Assembly (NCBI GenBank): GCA_045539475.1
Contig: JAZQFJ010000003.1
Coordinates: 16,758-80,757, forward strand
DNA length: 64,000 nucleotides
Source of the DNA: SIG480 sp045539475
Lineage (GTDB): Bacteria; Bacillota; Clostridia; Oscillospirales; JAAYXM01
Direction: 5' to 3'
This document shows, piece after piece, positions 23,287 to 32,894 of the stretch. The first letter of the stretch is position 1; each line of letters starts with the position of its first letter. A program made the translations under genes and the position numbers. The notes under the pieces were generated by a model. It saw only the letters and a program-made list of their open reading frames with translations. It searched no databases and had not been told where the DNA came from.

Positions 23287-25034
23287 TCCTTTTGCATAAG
23301 CTTTTTGCAAAGCTCCTCATCCGGAGTTACATACGCCGTATAGTAGTTTGTGTAAATAACTCTGCCGGGCGCCGCACCCTGCGGTTTTTTGACGTATCTC
23401 ACACGCGCATAATCAACAGGTACATTAACCGACTCTCTCGCGCGCGAATAATATGCGGCAATAATCGCCGCTTCCGTAATCGTTCTGTCCGGAAGCTCTT
23501 CGCCCGCACACTCCACAATGACGTGTGAACCGGGGATGTTTTTTGTGTGCAGCCACAAATCTCCCTTCATCGCGCTTTTCAACGTCAGCGCGTCGTTCTG
23601 CTTATTGTTTCTGCCGGCATATATGGTGTAACCGTCACTTGATGTAAAGCGATATGGGCGCAGTGCCGTGCGCTTTGCGCCGCGTTTGTCATTTTGTCGG
23701 CTTACATATCCTGTTTCGGCGAGCTCATCACGGATTTCGGAAAGATCCGCCTCGCTCTCTGCTTTTTCGATGCTTTCAAGCACACTTTCAAGATATATAA
23801 GCTCTTCTTCTCCGGCTGCAATCTGCTCTGTTATATACTTTTCCGCATTCTTCATCCTGCGGTATTCGCGAAAAAGCTTTTCCGAATTTTCCTGCGGACT
23901 CAAACGCGAATCAAGCTTTATCGTAACCTCTTCACAGTTGCGGTAATAATTTTGGGCAACAAACGAAGTCATGCCCTTTTCAAGACGGTATATGTTTGCG
24001 GAAATAAGCTCTGCCCGCTCGCGGATTTCCTCGCGGTTTTCGGCTTTTTTAAGCTCCTCGCGCTGCAACGCAAGCTTTTTTTGCGTGCGGTTATACACAT
24101 TTTTTACCACCTGCAAAATCCCGTGCGAGCGTTGCCGCATTGTTTCGCGCACCTCGCGGATTTCAAAATACTCCGCAAGAGCATCGGAGAGACTCACCCG
24201 CTCTTCGGCGGTCATTGTCGCTTCGTACTGCGTTATCGGAAAGAACGAAAATTCATAAGGCTGCTTTCCGTCATACACAATGCACGGTGCCGCACTGCCG
24301 CCCGCTATTTCACATATTGCCGATGCCATACGCTCGCGCTGAATCATTGAAAGCTCGGACATATGGAGCGAGAGATCCTTGCCGGCACGGTAAGCAATCT
24401 CGCGGCAAACAAGCGGTGAAAAACCTGCAAAAGACGAAATAACCCACTTATCACAGAGTATTTCTCCCTTTTCATTGCATATTATATCAAAAAGCTCGGC
24501 ACGGGAGTAAGCACCGGGGTCAAGCTTTTCCTGCTTTGGCGGAAGCTCATAAAAAAGCCCCGGAAGAACCTGCCGTTTTTCGCTTGTGTCAAGGTCTACC
24601 CTCTTTAAGCATTCAATAATTCTGTCGTCTGCATCGCGCAGAATTATGTTTGAATGACGCGCCATAATCTCACAAGTGAGCGTGCGGATTGACGATATAC
24701 CCATCTCGTCATTTACCTCAAGCTTTATATCTATAATACGCTCTAAGTGCGGCGCAGAAACGGAAATTATTCGTCCGTTCGTAAGATGCTTTCGCAATAG
24801 CATACAGAACATCGGCGCACTCGCGGGATTTTCACGCGCCATTGACGTGAGATGCACGCGCGGAAAGCTTGCGTTTGCAGACAGAATAAGCCGTTTTCCT
24901 TTGACGTTCGGCGAGCGCAAACCAACGACTATGTCATCCCGCGTCGGCTGGTGTATTTTATCTATCCTCGCCCCCGTCAGAAGCTCATTGAGTTCATGAG
25001 CGAGATGCGAAATGAATAATGCATCAAGTGCCAT
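23283..25034 (-). CDS. rqcH: Ribosome quality control protein RqcH (NFACT)
   Basis: A 583-residue NFACT-family protein (Rqc2 homologue). The N-terminal NFACT-N region (DALFISHLAHELNELLTGARIDKIHQPTRDDIV), the coiled coil (residues 280-420) and the C-terminal NFACT-R domain (YRFTSSDGYTIYAGRNNKQNDALTLKSAMKGDLWLHTKNIPGSHVIV) are in order. It binds obstructed 50S subunits and adds alanine tails. The annotation FbpA/fibronectin-binding is an older name of this family. Ribosome site AGGAGA. Confidence 0.94.
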   Translation of the reverse strand: MALDALFISHLAHELNELLTGARIDKIHQPTRDDIVVGLRSPNVKGKRLILSANASFPRVHLTSMARENPASAPMFCMLLRKHLTNGRIISVSAPHLERIIDIKLEVNDEMGISSIRTLTCEIMARHSNIILRDADDRIIECLKRVDLDTSEKRQVLPGLFYELPPKQEKLDPGAYSRAELFDIICNEKGEILCDKWVISSFAGFSPLVCREIAYRAGKDLSLHMSELSMIQRERMASAICEIAGGSAAPCIVYDGKQPYEFSFFPITQYEATMTAEERVSLSDALAEYFEIREVRETMRQRSHGILQVVKNVYNRTQKKLALQREELKKAENREEIRERAELISANIYRLEKGMTSFVAQNYYRNCEEVTIKLDSRLSPQENSEKLFREYRRMKNAEKYITEQIAAGEEELIYLESVLESIEKAESEADLSEIRDELAETGYVSRQNDKRGAKRTALRPYRFTSSDGYTIYAGRNNKQNDALTLKSAMKGDLWLHTKNIPGSHVIVECAGEELPDRTITEAAIIAAYYSRARESVNVPVDYARVRYVKKPQGAAPGRVIYTNYYTAYVTPDEELCKKLMQKD

Positions 25035-25046
25035 TGAAAATATCTC

Positions 25047-25835
25047 CTAAACTGTAAAAAACTTTGTGCAGGCGCAATCTGCCTTCGCAATTTTCACCTG
25101 AAGCCCCGGATGCTTTGCGGAAATAATTTCACAAATGCGCGGGCAAATGATATCCTCCGTTGCGAAGTGTCCGGCATCTATCGCGTTTATTCCGAGAGCG
25201 ACGGCATCTAAAAACTCATTGTGCTTTATGTCGGCAGTTACGATTGTGTCACACCCAAGTGATGCGGCAAGGGGAATGAAATCCCCGCAAGAGCCGCCGC
25301 CAACCGCAACTTTTTTTACCGTTTTTCCCGCATCGTGATATCGCACTCCGGATGTATCAAGCGCGCGGCATACGTCCGAGAGAAACTCCGGAAGAGCTTT
25401 GCTTTCTTCAAGCTCTCCCCACCTTCCGATGCCTGTGTTTTCCTCTCTCCCCTGAGCGAGAACATCCGTGTTCTTCACACCCAGCGTTTCCGCCAGAACA
25501 TCGTTCACACCGCCCTCGGCACTGTCGAGATTTGTATGCATGCATATTGCGGCGATTTTGTTCTCAATAAGTGATAGGAGTACCGAACCGCAGACATCCT
25601 CATCCGTCACGCTCTTGCGGCTTTTAAAAATTACCGGATGATGCGAAACAATAAGCTCCGCACCCGTCTCTGTCGCCTCGCGAACAACTTTTTCTGTTAT
25701 ATCCAGTGCAACAAGCACCTTTGATACGCTTGCATTTTTTCTCCCCACTAAAAATCCGGGGTTATCGTATTCCTCTGCAAGACGACACGGTGCCGCTACC
25801 TCAAGAGTTTTAAATATATCATATACCTTTGTCAT
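25047..25835 (-). CDS. Nif3-like dinuclear metal-centre protein
   Basis: A 262-residue NIF3/YbgI-type protein. It has metal ligands in VSHHPVIFKS (two His), HTNLDSAEGGVND, and the late DAGHFATED plus Glu. Family members are often labelled GTP cyclohydrolase I type 2 homologues; the cellular role is not settled. Its ATG overlaps the trmK stop by four bases, a common trmK-nif3 pairing in Firmicutes. It lacks the inserted PII-like domain of longer homologues. Confidence 0.92.
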   Translation of the reverse strand: MTKVYDIFKTLEVAAPCRLAEEYDNPGFLVGRKNASVSKVLVALDITEKVVREATETGAELIVSHHPVIFKSRKSVTDEDVCGSVLLSLIENKIAAICMHTNLDSAEGGVNDVLAETLGVKNTDVLAQGREENTGIGRWGELEESKALPEFLSDVCRALDTSGVRYHDAGKTVKKVAVGGGSCGDFIPLAASLGCDTIVTADIKHNEFLDAVALGINAIDAGHFATEDIICPRICEIISAKHPGLQVKIAKADCACTKFFTV

Positions 25836-26509
25836 AAAGAGCTTACCACCTCATCAAGCGAGCGTATATCTCGCTCGCCTCTTTTCTTTTCTTCTTCGGA
25901 AAATGCGTCGGAGCTGCATTTGCGCTCAAACTCAAACCGCAAACGCGAAAGAACCTTTTCGGCATATTCTCGCGCCCGTGGGTCAGAAATCCCGGCGCGG
26001 CTTATGTATTTTTCATACGGCAGATAATCCGTTTTCCCCATGTGCCGCGCAACAATCACGCAGTATATATGCTTTCCCTCGGAGACGATTTTCTCCGACT
26101 TAATTTCAAAACCCTCACGGTAGAGATACCCACGCAGAACCTCCGAGCGCGTCATCGGCTGGAGAATGAGAGTACATCCGCCCTTTGTCCACGGTGCGCG
26201 GGAAATGATATCTGCTATCAGCTCTCCGCCCATACCCGCGATAACCACGCAGTCGTGCGGTTCTATGCCGTCAAGCCCATTTGTCAGGACGGTTTTAATC
26301 TTTCCGGAAAGTCCCGCCGAGAAAATCTCACGCTCTGCATTGTCAAGCGGACCGCGGTTTATGTCGCTTGCAGTTATCCTTTTCGCCTTGCCGTGAGCCG
26401 CAGCATATATCGAAACATATCCGTGGTCACAGCCGCAGTCAACAAGCGTTTCACACGGCGGTATTGACTCCGCCACGCACAAAAGCCTTGCGCCGATAGA
26501 TTTTTCCAA
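25832..26509 (-). CDS. trmK: tRNA (adenine(22)-N1)-methyltransferase TrmK
   Basis: A 225-residue SAM-dependent methyltransferase that makes m1A22 in tRNA. The SAM motif is LVDCGCDHGYVSIYAA; the catalytic-region motif CVVIAGMGGELIADII and the phrase LILQPMTRSEVLRGYL are typical. The best start is TTG 26509, nine bases after AAAGGAG; an in-frame ATG at 26551 lacks a ribosome site. Confidence 0.92.
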   Translation of the reverse strand: MEKSIGARLLCVAESIPPCETLVDCGCDHGYVSIYAAAHGKAKRITASDINRGPLDNAEREIFSAGLSGKIKTVLTNGLDGIEPHDCVVIAGMGGELIADIISRAPWTKGGCTLILQPMTRSEVLRGYLYREGFEIKSEKIVSEGKHIYCVIVARHMGKTDYLPYEKYISRAGISDPRAREYAEKVLSRLRFEFERKCSSDAFSEEEKKRGERDIRSLDEVVSSL

Positions 26510-26576
26510 AGCACCTTTCTCCTTTCCCGATATATGAAAAGTGCGCGTCATGCGACGCGCATATTCTCAAAAAATT

Positions 26577-26780
26577 TTACTTGCCTTCGAGATGGTTGTT
26601 AAGCTTCTCAAGAAGTGCGTCAACGTCTACGCCGTGAACTGCGCAAGCCTGCTCAAGAGTTTCTCCTCTTGCAGACGGGCAGCCGAGGCAGTGCATTCCT
26701 ATCTCAAAAAAGTAAGGAGCGCAGGTAACGTCGATATCAAGAATATCACCGATAATGGTGTCCTTTGTAATCTTTGCCAT
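26577..26780 (-). CDS. DUF1858 domain redox-disulfide protein
   Basis: A 67-residue protein of the DUF1858 (hybrid-cluster-protein-associated redox disulfide) type. It has a short alpha/beta unit (ITKDTIIGDILDID), then C-x2-C-like MHCLGCPSARGETLEQACAVHGVD. These small proteins occur alone or fused to redox enzymes in anaerobes; the partner is unknown. ATG 26780 follows AAAGGATG. Confidence 0.85.
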   Translation of the reverse strand: MAKITKDTIIGDILDIDVTCAPYFFEIGMHCLGCPSARGETLEQACAVHGVDVDALLEKLNNHLEGK

Positions 26781-26838
26781 GACCGTATCATCCTTTCGCA
26801 TATTGATATACTTATTATATATCTATACTCCGCATTTT

Positions 26839-27528
26839 TCAAGAGGATTTTTTATTTTTCTTCGCTTTGATTTCTCCATGCAAAAACGAAAGTGCATCCG
26901 CAAGAGTTCCGACGCGGTCAATAAGACCTATTTCCACCGCTTCTTTTCCGTAAATGACTGTTCCGACATCCGTTGCAAGCTCGCCTACCTTTAGCATATA
27001 TTCCCGGAATTTCTCTGCCGACATATTCGAGTTTCGTTCAACAAAGCCTGTTATTCTGTCCTGAACGCGCTCAAAATAATTAAAAGTCTGCGGTGCGCCG
27101 ACTACAACGCCGCTCATGCGAACAGGATGAATGGTAATGGCAGCAGTCTCCGCGATTATAGAATGCTTTGCCGCAACGGCAAGGGGTACGCCGATTGAAT
27201 GTCCGCCTCCAAGGATAAGAGATGCCGTAGGCTTTGTCATACCTGCAATAAGCTCTGCAATGGCAAGTCCTGCCTCAATATCGCCACCGACGGTGTTGAG
27301 CATAATCAGAAGTCCGTCAATATCATCGTTCTCTTCCACCGCGGCAAGAGTGGGGCATATATGCTCGTATTTCGTCGTCTTTGTGTCGCTTCCGAGCACG
27401 GTGTGCCCTTCAATCTGACCTATTATCGTTATGCAATGGATATTTCCGAAGCGGCTTTTCGTCACAATCGAGCCGGTTTCTACTATATCCTCGCGAGTTT
27501 CCTTTTTGTTTTCACTGTTATCCGCCAT
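26839..27528 (-). CDS. TepA-type ClpP-like serine protease
   Basis: A 229-residue ClpP-fold cytoplasmic protease. The catalytic Ser region is LILGGGHSIGVPLAVAA and the His is in ITIHPVRMSG; an acidic residue follows further on. It resembles TepA/YmfB of Bacillus, a signal-peptide-peptidase-like helper of secretion, rather than housekeeping ClpP, whose motif is GQAAS. ATG 27528 follows GGAGGT; the longer frame to 27615 runs into another gene and is unlikely. The C-terminus is Lys-rich. Confidence 0.85.
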   Translation of the reverse strand: MADNSENKKETREDIVETGSIVTKSRFGNIHCITIIGQIEGHTVLGSDTKTTKYEHICPTLAAVEENDDIDGLLIMLNTVGGDIEAGLAIAELIAGMTKPTASLILGGGHSIGVPLAVAAKHSIIAETAAITIHPVRMSGVVVGAPQTFNYFERVQDRITGFVERNSNMSAEKFREYMLKVGELATDVGTVIYGKEAVEIGLIDRVGTLADALSFLHGEIKAKKNKKSS

Positions 27529-27598
27529 TTGCAAACAACCTCCGAGATTTTTTGTTAGTTTCTGCAAAAAAGCGGAAATAATACGCGGAATGAGGGGA

Positions 27599-27769
27599 TT
27601 AGCTGTGCCTATCAAGCGCAGTTTTTATGTTTGCCGTTTCGATATGGCTCATATGCGTTACAGATATTCCTACTTTTTCTGCTAATTGCTCCTGAGACAT
27701 TCCATGAGCCTTGCGATATTTGCGTATTCTTTGTCCTATCTCATAATAATTCAAGAAAACCACGTCCAT
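27599..27769 (-). pseudogene. Truncated XRE regulator, N-terminal part
   Basis: The frame encodes 56 residues: residues 9-47 are a clear Cro/C1-type helix-turn-helix (IGQRIRKYRKAHGMSQEQLA, then EKVGISVTHMSHIE). It stops at residue 56, just where the fourth and fifth helices should begin. The usual domain needs about 65 residues, so this looks like a truncated regulator. It lies at the left border of the AT-rich block. No strong ribosome site precedes the ATG. Confidence 0.7.
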
Positions 27770-27784
27770 TCAGTTAATTTATAC

Positions 27785-27813
27785 TTGAATTGTATAGGTA
27801 ATTGTGTTAGAAT
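27785..27813 (+). promoter_or_regulatory. Probable promoter of the VWA-lipase gene
   Basis: TTGAAT (27785-27790) and TAGAAT (27808-27813) are 17 bases apart. A leader of roughly 140 nt follows before the start at 27964; a G-rich AGGAGGGAGG at 27893-27902 sits mid-leader without an adjacent start. Confidence 0.5.
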
Positions 27814-27963
27814 CAAATAAGCTGTATAGACTATTTTATATCCATATAGTTAAAATTAAACTTGCTGAGCGAACGGAAAATGCTAAAACTTATAGGAGGG
27901 AGGATTAGAAGAAATAAGCGTAATCCAGCCAGCTCAACAAAAATATGAAAGGATGAAATTTAA

Positions 27964-30900
27964 ATGAAAAGATTAACCAGTATATTCTTGGTGCTTGCAA
28001 TGCTTTTGACACTTGCACCTATGAATATTTTTGCGGCTGAAGCTGAAAATACTGTTTTTTCTGATATGAAGGAAACAGATTATTATGCACAAGCTGCAAC
28101 AGCATTAGAACAGTTAGATATTTTGGCAGGTTACCCTGATGGAACATTTGGGGCAGAAAAATCTATCACAAGAGCTGAGATGGCGGCTATTGTTTGCAGA
28201 ATGATAGATAAAGAAGCAGATGCAGAAAAAGCAAAAGGTGAAACTATCTTTGATGATGTGAAGGCTAACCACTGGGCAAGCGGTTACATAAATATCGCAG
28301 TACAGGAAAGCATTATTGACGGATACGGCGACGGAACATTCCGCCCCGAAGATAATGTAAAGTATGAAGAAGCAATCAAGATGGTTGTTTGTGCACTCGG
28401 CTTTGCCGACGGCGCAGTAAGCGAGCCCGCCGACTGGTCTAAGGTATATCTTGATATAGCTAAAGAAAAAGCGATTACTACAAAGCTTCTTGGCAAAAAA
28501 GGTGAGCCGGCAACTCGCGCTGATATCGCTGTTATGACATATTCGGGAATTCAGGCAAAAGAGACTCCCGAGAAAAACGAAGAGGAAAAAGAGGATTCAA
28601 ACTTTAACGCGAATGATAAGAATATAGCAAGTCTCCCAAGTGGAGGAAGAGGCCCGTCGGCTCCGTCAGGACCGGCACCAACTCCGGATGATGGAACCTT
28701 CGTTGTTTCATTTGATTTGAATTATGAGGGTGCAACCGGTACTCCGGCAAGCCAAAATGTAACCAAGGACGATTGTGCAGTAGCACCTGCGACACCGGAA
28801 AGAGAAGGTTTTGCTTTCGTTGGATGGTATGTAGATAATACATATGCTGAATTATTCAATTTTGCTACTCCCATTACTAAGACATATACACTTGTTGCAA
28901 GATGGGTTGATATGGCCGATACAACAGACACAGATGGTGACGGTTTAACAGACCCTGTTGAAGAGTTCTATGGAACTGATAAAACGAAGGCTGATACTGA
29001 TGAAGATGGGCTTACAGATTTTGTTGAAATAAATTCTTCAAACACTAATCCTTTGGTTATAGATTCAGACGAAAATGGAACAAATGATGCTGATGAAGAT
29101 TTTGATGAAGATAGTTTGATTAATCTTCAAGAACAAACAAATAACTGCAATCCGTATTCTAATGACACTGATATGGACGGTTTAACAGATGCTGATGAAA
29201 TAAATGTCCATAATACAAAACCGGATGTAGAAGATACAGATGAAGATGGACTTGTAGATGGCGATGAAATAGAATTAGGACTTAACCCTCTTGTTCAAAA
29301 AACAGACGGAGAAACATTAGACTCTGAAAGAACTTTTGTACAAACATTGAGTACGGATAATATTTCTGACACTCTTTTATCAGCAGACAACGCTGCAATT
29401 CCTTCTTTAAATATGAATGTTGCAGGTAATGTTGATTCTAATACAACAATTACTACTGCTGATGATGAAGCATTGACAACAAATAAGTCAGTTGTCGGTG
29501 CGCCAATTTCAATTAGCACAACAGCTGATATGTCTGCCGGAGAATCTACTATTAGTTTTGATATAAGCGGTGGAGTATCACCGTTCGCTTTGATGTCTGT
29601 TGAAGACGAAGAAGAAACAAGCCAATATTTAATTTGCAAATACTCTGAAAATGAAGAAAACACAGAGTTTGAACCTTTAGACACATCATATAACAATGGG
29701 ATTCTTAGTGCTTCAATAGATAGCGAGGGTACATATTTTGTTTTAGATACTGAAAGTTTCCTTACTAACTTGGGCATATATCCATTGGATTACTTTGAAG
29801 AACCCTCTCCTATGATGTTAATGAGTCTGCATGAAGAAGATGCTGAAGAAAAAATAATTATTCCACATGAACCTAAACATATTAGAAAAAGAAATGCTAA
29901 TAAAAAACAAGACCTTTCTGCGGCACCAATGATGCTTAGTTCAGTAGAAGAACTCGAAGAAGAGCTTACTTTAATGTCAGCTTCTACAATAGGAACAAGA
30001 GCTCAGGCAGATATTGTGTTTGTAATTGATGTAACCGGTTCTATGGGCGGTGCAATAGACAATGTTGCTACTAATGTAAATAAATTTGCTGATGATTTAG
30101 TGAATAAATATAAGATTAATGCAAATTTTTCGGTAATTGAATTCCAAGATATTACATGTGATGGGTTAGATAGTACAATACAGCATAAAAACGGAAGTAG
30201 CAGTTGGTGGAACGCACGTTCTGTTAATTCGTTCAAAAACGAAATTAATAATCTTTACCTTGGATATGGTGGTGACTGGGCAGAAACCCCAATTGATGGT
30301 CTTGCTATGGCCAGAAATCTAGTTTCTTCATCCTCAACACAGAAATTTTTTGTTCTTGTTACAGATGCTCCTTATAAAGAATATAATCAGTATGGTATTA
30401 AAAATATGGAAGAAATGATCAATCTTCTTGTTTATGATGATATCAATGTATCAGTCATCACAGATGATTGGAGCGACTACGAAGAATTAGAATATGATGT
30501 TGTTGGTTATTATTTTATAGAAGAAGAATATGATCGTTGGAGAGTTGATGTATATTATGATTCTGACAGCAACAAGTATTTCTATCTCGAATATGATTAT
30601 GATTACGAAACAGGTAGAGAAACATCTTCAAAAGTTTATATTGACAAGTCAAAAGTAAAATTTGAGGTTTATGTTGGCGTCATAGAAACAGATTATGGTC
30701 ATTACGAAGTATATCACAATGTGGAAACAGATAAATATTACTATTTTAAATGGTCATATGATTATGAAACTGATACAGAATTATATGAAGAAATTGAAAT
30801 ATTAGATACATCTGCTATTATTTTTGAAGAAGATGGTAAAGTTTCAGGCTATAAAGATTTGTATGAGAAGACCGGTGGCGTATTTGGTAATATTTATGAC

Positions 30901-32025
30901 TCCTCTTTCTCAACAACATTAGATGAAATTGCCGGAATGATTGATGTTGATGTTAATGATGGTTCTTGGGTAGTCCTTGACAATTATGAAATTGTACAAT
31001 TAGATGAAGCTCCAACATTAGGAAGTACCGCTGATAGCGATAAAGATGGTGTTAAAGATATAGATGAATTAAAAACATCAACAAAAAAAGATGTTAGATT
31101 GTATATAGAAACATATTTAACATCAAGAGGGTTAACTTATGAAGAGTACCTTGAAAAAGGAGGGTCCTCACATATAGATGTGTATTCCTTTAAGTCACAT
31201 CCTAAGAAAATTGACACAGATGGAGATGGAATTAAAGATAAGGATGACCCTAAGCCAAGATACTTCAATGTTACTGATAGACACCTATCTATGTTTGCTA
31301 AATTAAGTTATTCTACAAAAGATATCAAAGATAACAAATCCTTTGATAAAGATGCGTTAGGGTATGCAAAACTAAGTGAATTGAATGGTTGGAAACTAGT
31401 TGATTCATATATAATTGGCACAAGCTCTAAAGGAAAGGAACTTTTCTTTGCGGCTAATACATATCAAAACACCAACACAAAAGATGTGGTAGTTGCATTT
31501 AGAGGAACTGACGATGGTTGGGATTGGTTGGAAAACCTTGTTATTTATCCTATTCCGTGGACATCTCACCCACAAGCAGTGGATGCCGAATTGTACATAA
31601 ATAAGATAGCCAAAAAGTACAGCAGTAAAATATATATTACCGGACATTCATTAGGTGGATATCTTGCTGCATACGCTACTGGTGCAATATCAAACACATC
31701 AAATAAAGATAAACTTGCAAAATGTACAATTTTTAATGGTCTTGGTATGGATTTAACTGCTCCTAAGGAAATAAAAAATGGATTAAAATCAAGTAAGTCT
31801 AAAATTTCTAATTACAGAATTAATGATGATTTAGTGTCCATTATTGGAACGCATTACGGAACAGAATATCCAAAATACGATCTAATTTGGGATGTTGCTG
31901 TCAAATATGGGTTAGATGATATAAAATGGTGGGAATATGCAGGAGCAATGCAAACCTCATATGTAAAAGCGGTACATGATATGCGAAACTTCTTTGCGTA
32001 TTCTGAGCTTGGAAGTAGATATTAA
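27964..32025 (+). CDS. Surface-anchored SLH-VWA-lipase chimera
   Basis: A 1353-residue exported protein. In order: signal peptide (1-24); two clear SLH repeats and a degenerate third (about 35-200) for cell-wall anchoring; a Pro/Gly linker; an InlB-like repeat (about 250-315); thrombospondin-3-like Ca-binding repeats (DTDGDGLTD type, about 320-450); a low-similarity region; a VWA domain from residue 682 with MIDAS D689-V-T-G-S, ETP and VTDAP; a Tyr/Asp-rich duplicated insert (about 840-950); two more Ca repeats; and a C-terminal class 3 lipase with GHSLGG (S1229), a candidate D1288/D1289 and H1338. It may be a wall-bound lipase or phospholipase. It is AT-rich from the linker on, unlike the SLH part, which suggests a foreign block joined to a native anchor. 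The next gene overlaps by 1 nt. Confidence 0.85.
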   Translation: MKRLTSIFLVLAMLLTLAPMNIFAAEAENTVFSDMKETDYYAQAATALEQLDILAGYPDGTFGAEKSITRAEMAAIVCRMIDKEADAEKAKGETIFDDVKANHWASGYINIAVQESIIDGYGDGTFRPEDNVKYEEAIKMVVCALGFADGAVSEPADWSKVYLDIAKEKAITTKLLGKKGEPATRADIAVMTYSGIQAKETPEKNEEEKEDSNFNANDKNIASLPSGGRGPSAPSGPAPTPDDGTFVVSFDLNYEGATGTPASQNVTKDDCAVAPATPEREGFAFVGWYVDNTYAELFNFATPITKTYTLVARWVDMADTTDTDGDGLTDPVEEFYGTDKTKADTDEDGLTDFVEINSSNTNPLVIDSDENGTNDADEDFDEDSLINLQEQTNNCNPYSNDTDMDGLTDADEINVHNTKPDVEDTDEDGLVDGDEIELGLNPLVQKTDGETLDSERTFVQTLSTDNISDTLLSADNAAIPSLNMNVAGNVDSNTTITTADDEALTTNKSVVGAPISISTTADMSAGESTISFDISGGVSPFALMSVEDEEETSQYLICKYSENEENTEFEPLDTSYNNGILSASIDSEGTYFVLDTESFLTNLGIYPLDYFEEPSPMMLMSLHEEDAEEKIIIPHEPKHIRKRNANKKQDLSAAPMMLSSVEELEEELTLMSASTIGTRAQADIVFVIDVTGSMGGAIDNVATNVNKFADDLVNKYKINANFSVIEFQDITCDGLDSTIQHKNGSSSWWNARSVNSFKNEINNLYLGYGGDWAETPIDGLAMARNLVSSSSTQKFFVLVTDAPYKEYNQYGIKNMEEMINLLVYDDINVSVITDDWSDYEELEYDVVGYYFIEEEYDRWRVDVYYDSDSNKYFYLEYDYDYETGRETSSKVYIDKSKVKFEVYVGVIETDYGHYEVYHNVETDKYYYFKWSYDYETDTELYEEIEILDTSAIIFEEDGKVSGYKDLYEKTGGVFGNIYDSSFSTTLDEIAGMIDVDVNDGSWVVLDNYEIVQLDEAPTLGSTADSDKDGVKDIDELKTSTKKDVRLYIETYLTSRGLTYEEYLEKGGSSHIDVYSFKSHPKKIDTDGDGIKDKDDPKPRYFNVTDRHLSMFAKLSYSTKDIKDNKSFDKDALGYAKLSELNGWKLVDSYIIGTSSKGKELFFAANTYQNTNTKDVVVAFRGTDDGWDWLENLVIYPIPWTSHPQAVDAELYINKIAKKYSSKIYITGHSLGGYLAAYATGAISNTSNKDKLAKCTIFNGLGMDLTAPKEIKNGLKSSKSKISNYRINDDLVSIIGTHYGTEYPKYDLIWDVAVKYGLDDIKWWEYAGAMQTSYVKAVHDMRNFFAYSELGSRY

Positions 32026-32396
32026 TGAAAAATTATTTGATATGGCTGAAAATAAAAATTTTTATAGTATTTTGTATTGAAGTCTGGTTAATGATTGATA
32101 TTAATATTCCAAGTTTTATATCGCAAACGGCATATATTGTAATATTGGGAAGCGTTTTATTGCTTAATATTGTTAAATTGGCACTGCTGATTAAAGAAAA
32201 GAAGGCTGGTTATATTTTAACAATTTCTACAAGTGCTGTTTTTTGTTTATTTGTGTGCATTTGGAGTATCTTTGCATTCTTTATGGCAATTTATAAACCC
32301 ATATTATTTTTCTTAATATTTGCTATTGATTGTGCGACGATAACTTATAATGCATACATAATATATCATTTAAAACAAAATATAAAACACAATTAA
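32025..32396 (+). CDS. Four-helix membrane protein coupled to the VWA-lipase
   Basis: A 123-residue protein with about four hydrophobic helices (residues 3-22, 30-51, 61-84, 87-112) and short basic loops. No family was recognised. Its ATG shares one base with the stop of the VWA-lipase gene (TAATG), so translation is coupled, and a terminator follows directly. By position and topology it could be an immunity protein protecting the membrane against the lipase, or an assembly helper. Codon use is AT-rich like the upstream module. Confidence 0.7.
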   Translation: MKNYLIWLKIKIFIVFCIEVWLMIDINIPSFISQTAYIVILGSVLLLNIVKLALLIKEKKAGYILTISTSAVFCLFVCIWSIFAFFMAIYKPILFFLIFAIDCATITYNAYIIYHLKQNIKHN

Positions 32397-32400
32397 CTAT

Positions 32401-32442
32401 AATATGGGTAATGTTGAAAAAGCATTGCCCATATTTTCTTTT
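32401..32442 (+). terminator. Terminator of the VWA-lipase operon
   Basis: A 13-bp stem with one G-U pair (32401-32413 with 32423-32435) is followed by TTCTTTTTT. Confidence 0.85.
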
Positions 32443-32894
32443 TTAAGGCTATTTAAACCCATCAAAATCATAATAAATAATTCATAAAATAACTGCATAA
32501 TATAACTAATTTTATCAAAATGGCTTGAATGTAGCGCTCACTGAATATGCAAATTTCAAATTGATAATATAATTAAAATTTCTCAGCTCATATATAGCAA
32601 GAAAAGGTAACTCAGTTTTACCCGAATTACCTCTCTTTAAAAGTTTAGCATTTCATCGTCATAGTATTCTTACCCTTATCATTTGTAAGAGAACCATAAC
32701 TGCATGATTATATTTTAGAACAGAGCGATCTTTTTGTCAAAACTATACCGCCCAACAAGACGATATATCAAAATTGCCATATGAACAATTTTTTTGAATG
32801 GCTTGAATTCCACTCTGAATTATACGTCACTTTCTGTAATCTTGTGTAAATACACAAAATTATTGAACTCAACATATAAAATACTCAAAAGTCA
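32443..32894. other. AT-rich stretch without intact gene
   Basis: No coding frame with start and ribosome site was found. On the minus strand a short open end (32645-32704, about 19 residues then stop) and a hairpin at 32605-32632 followed by TTTTCTT may be the decayed 3' end of a lost leftward gene. Confidence 0.35.

Noticed and set aside
32443..32894. Transposase remnant in the AT-rich gap
   Set aside because: A minus-strand phrase HMAILIYRLVGRYSF vaguely recalls the end of some transposases, but it is too short to support a call.
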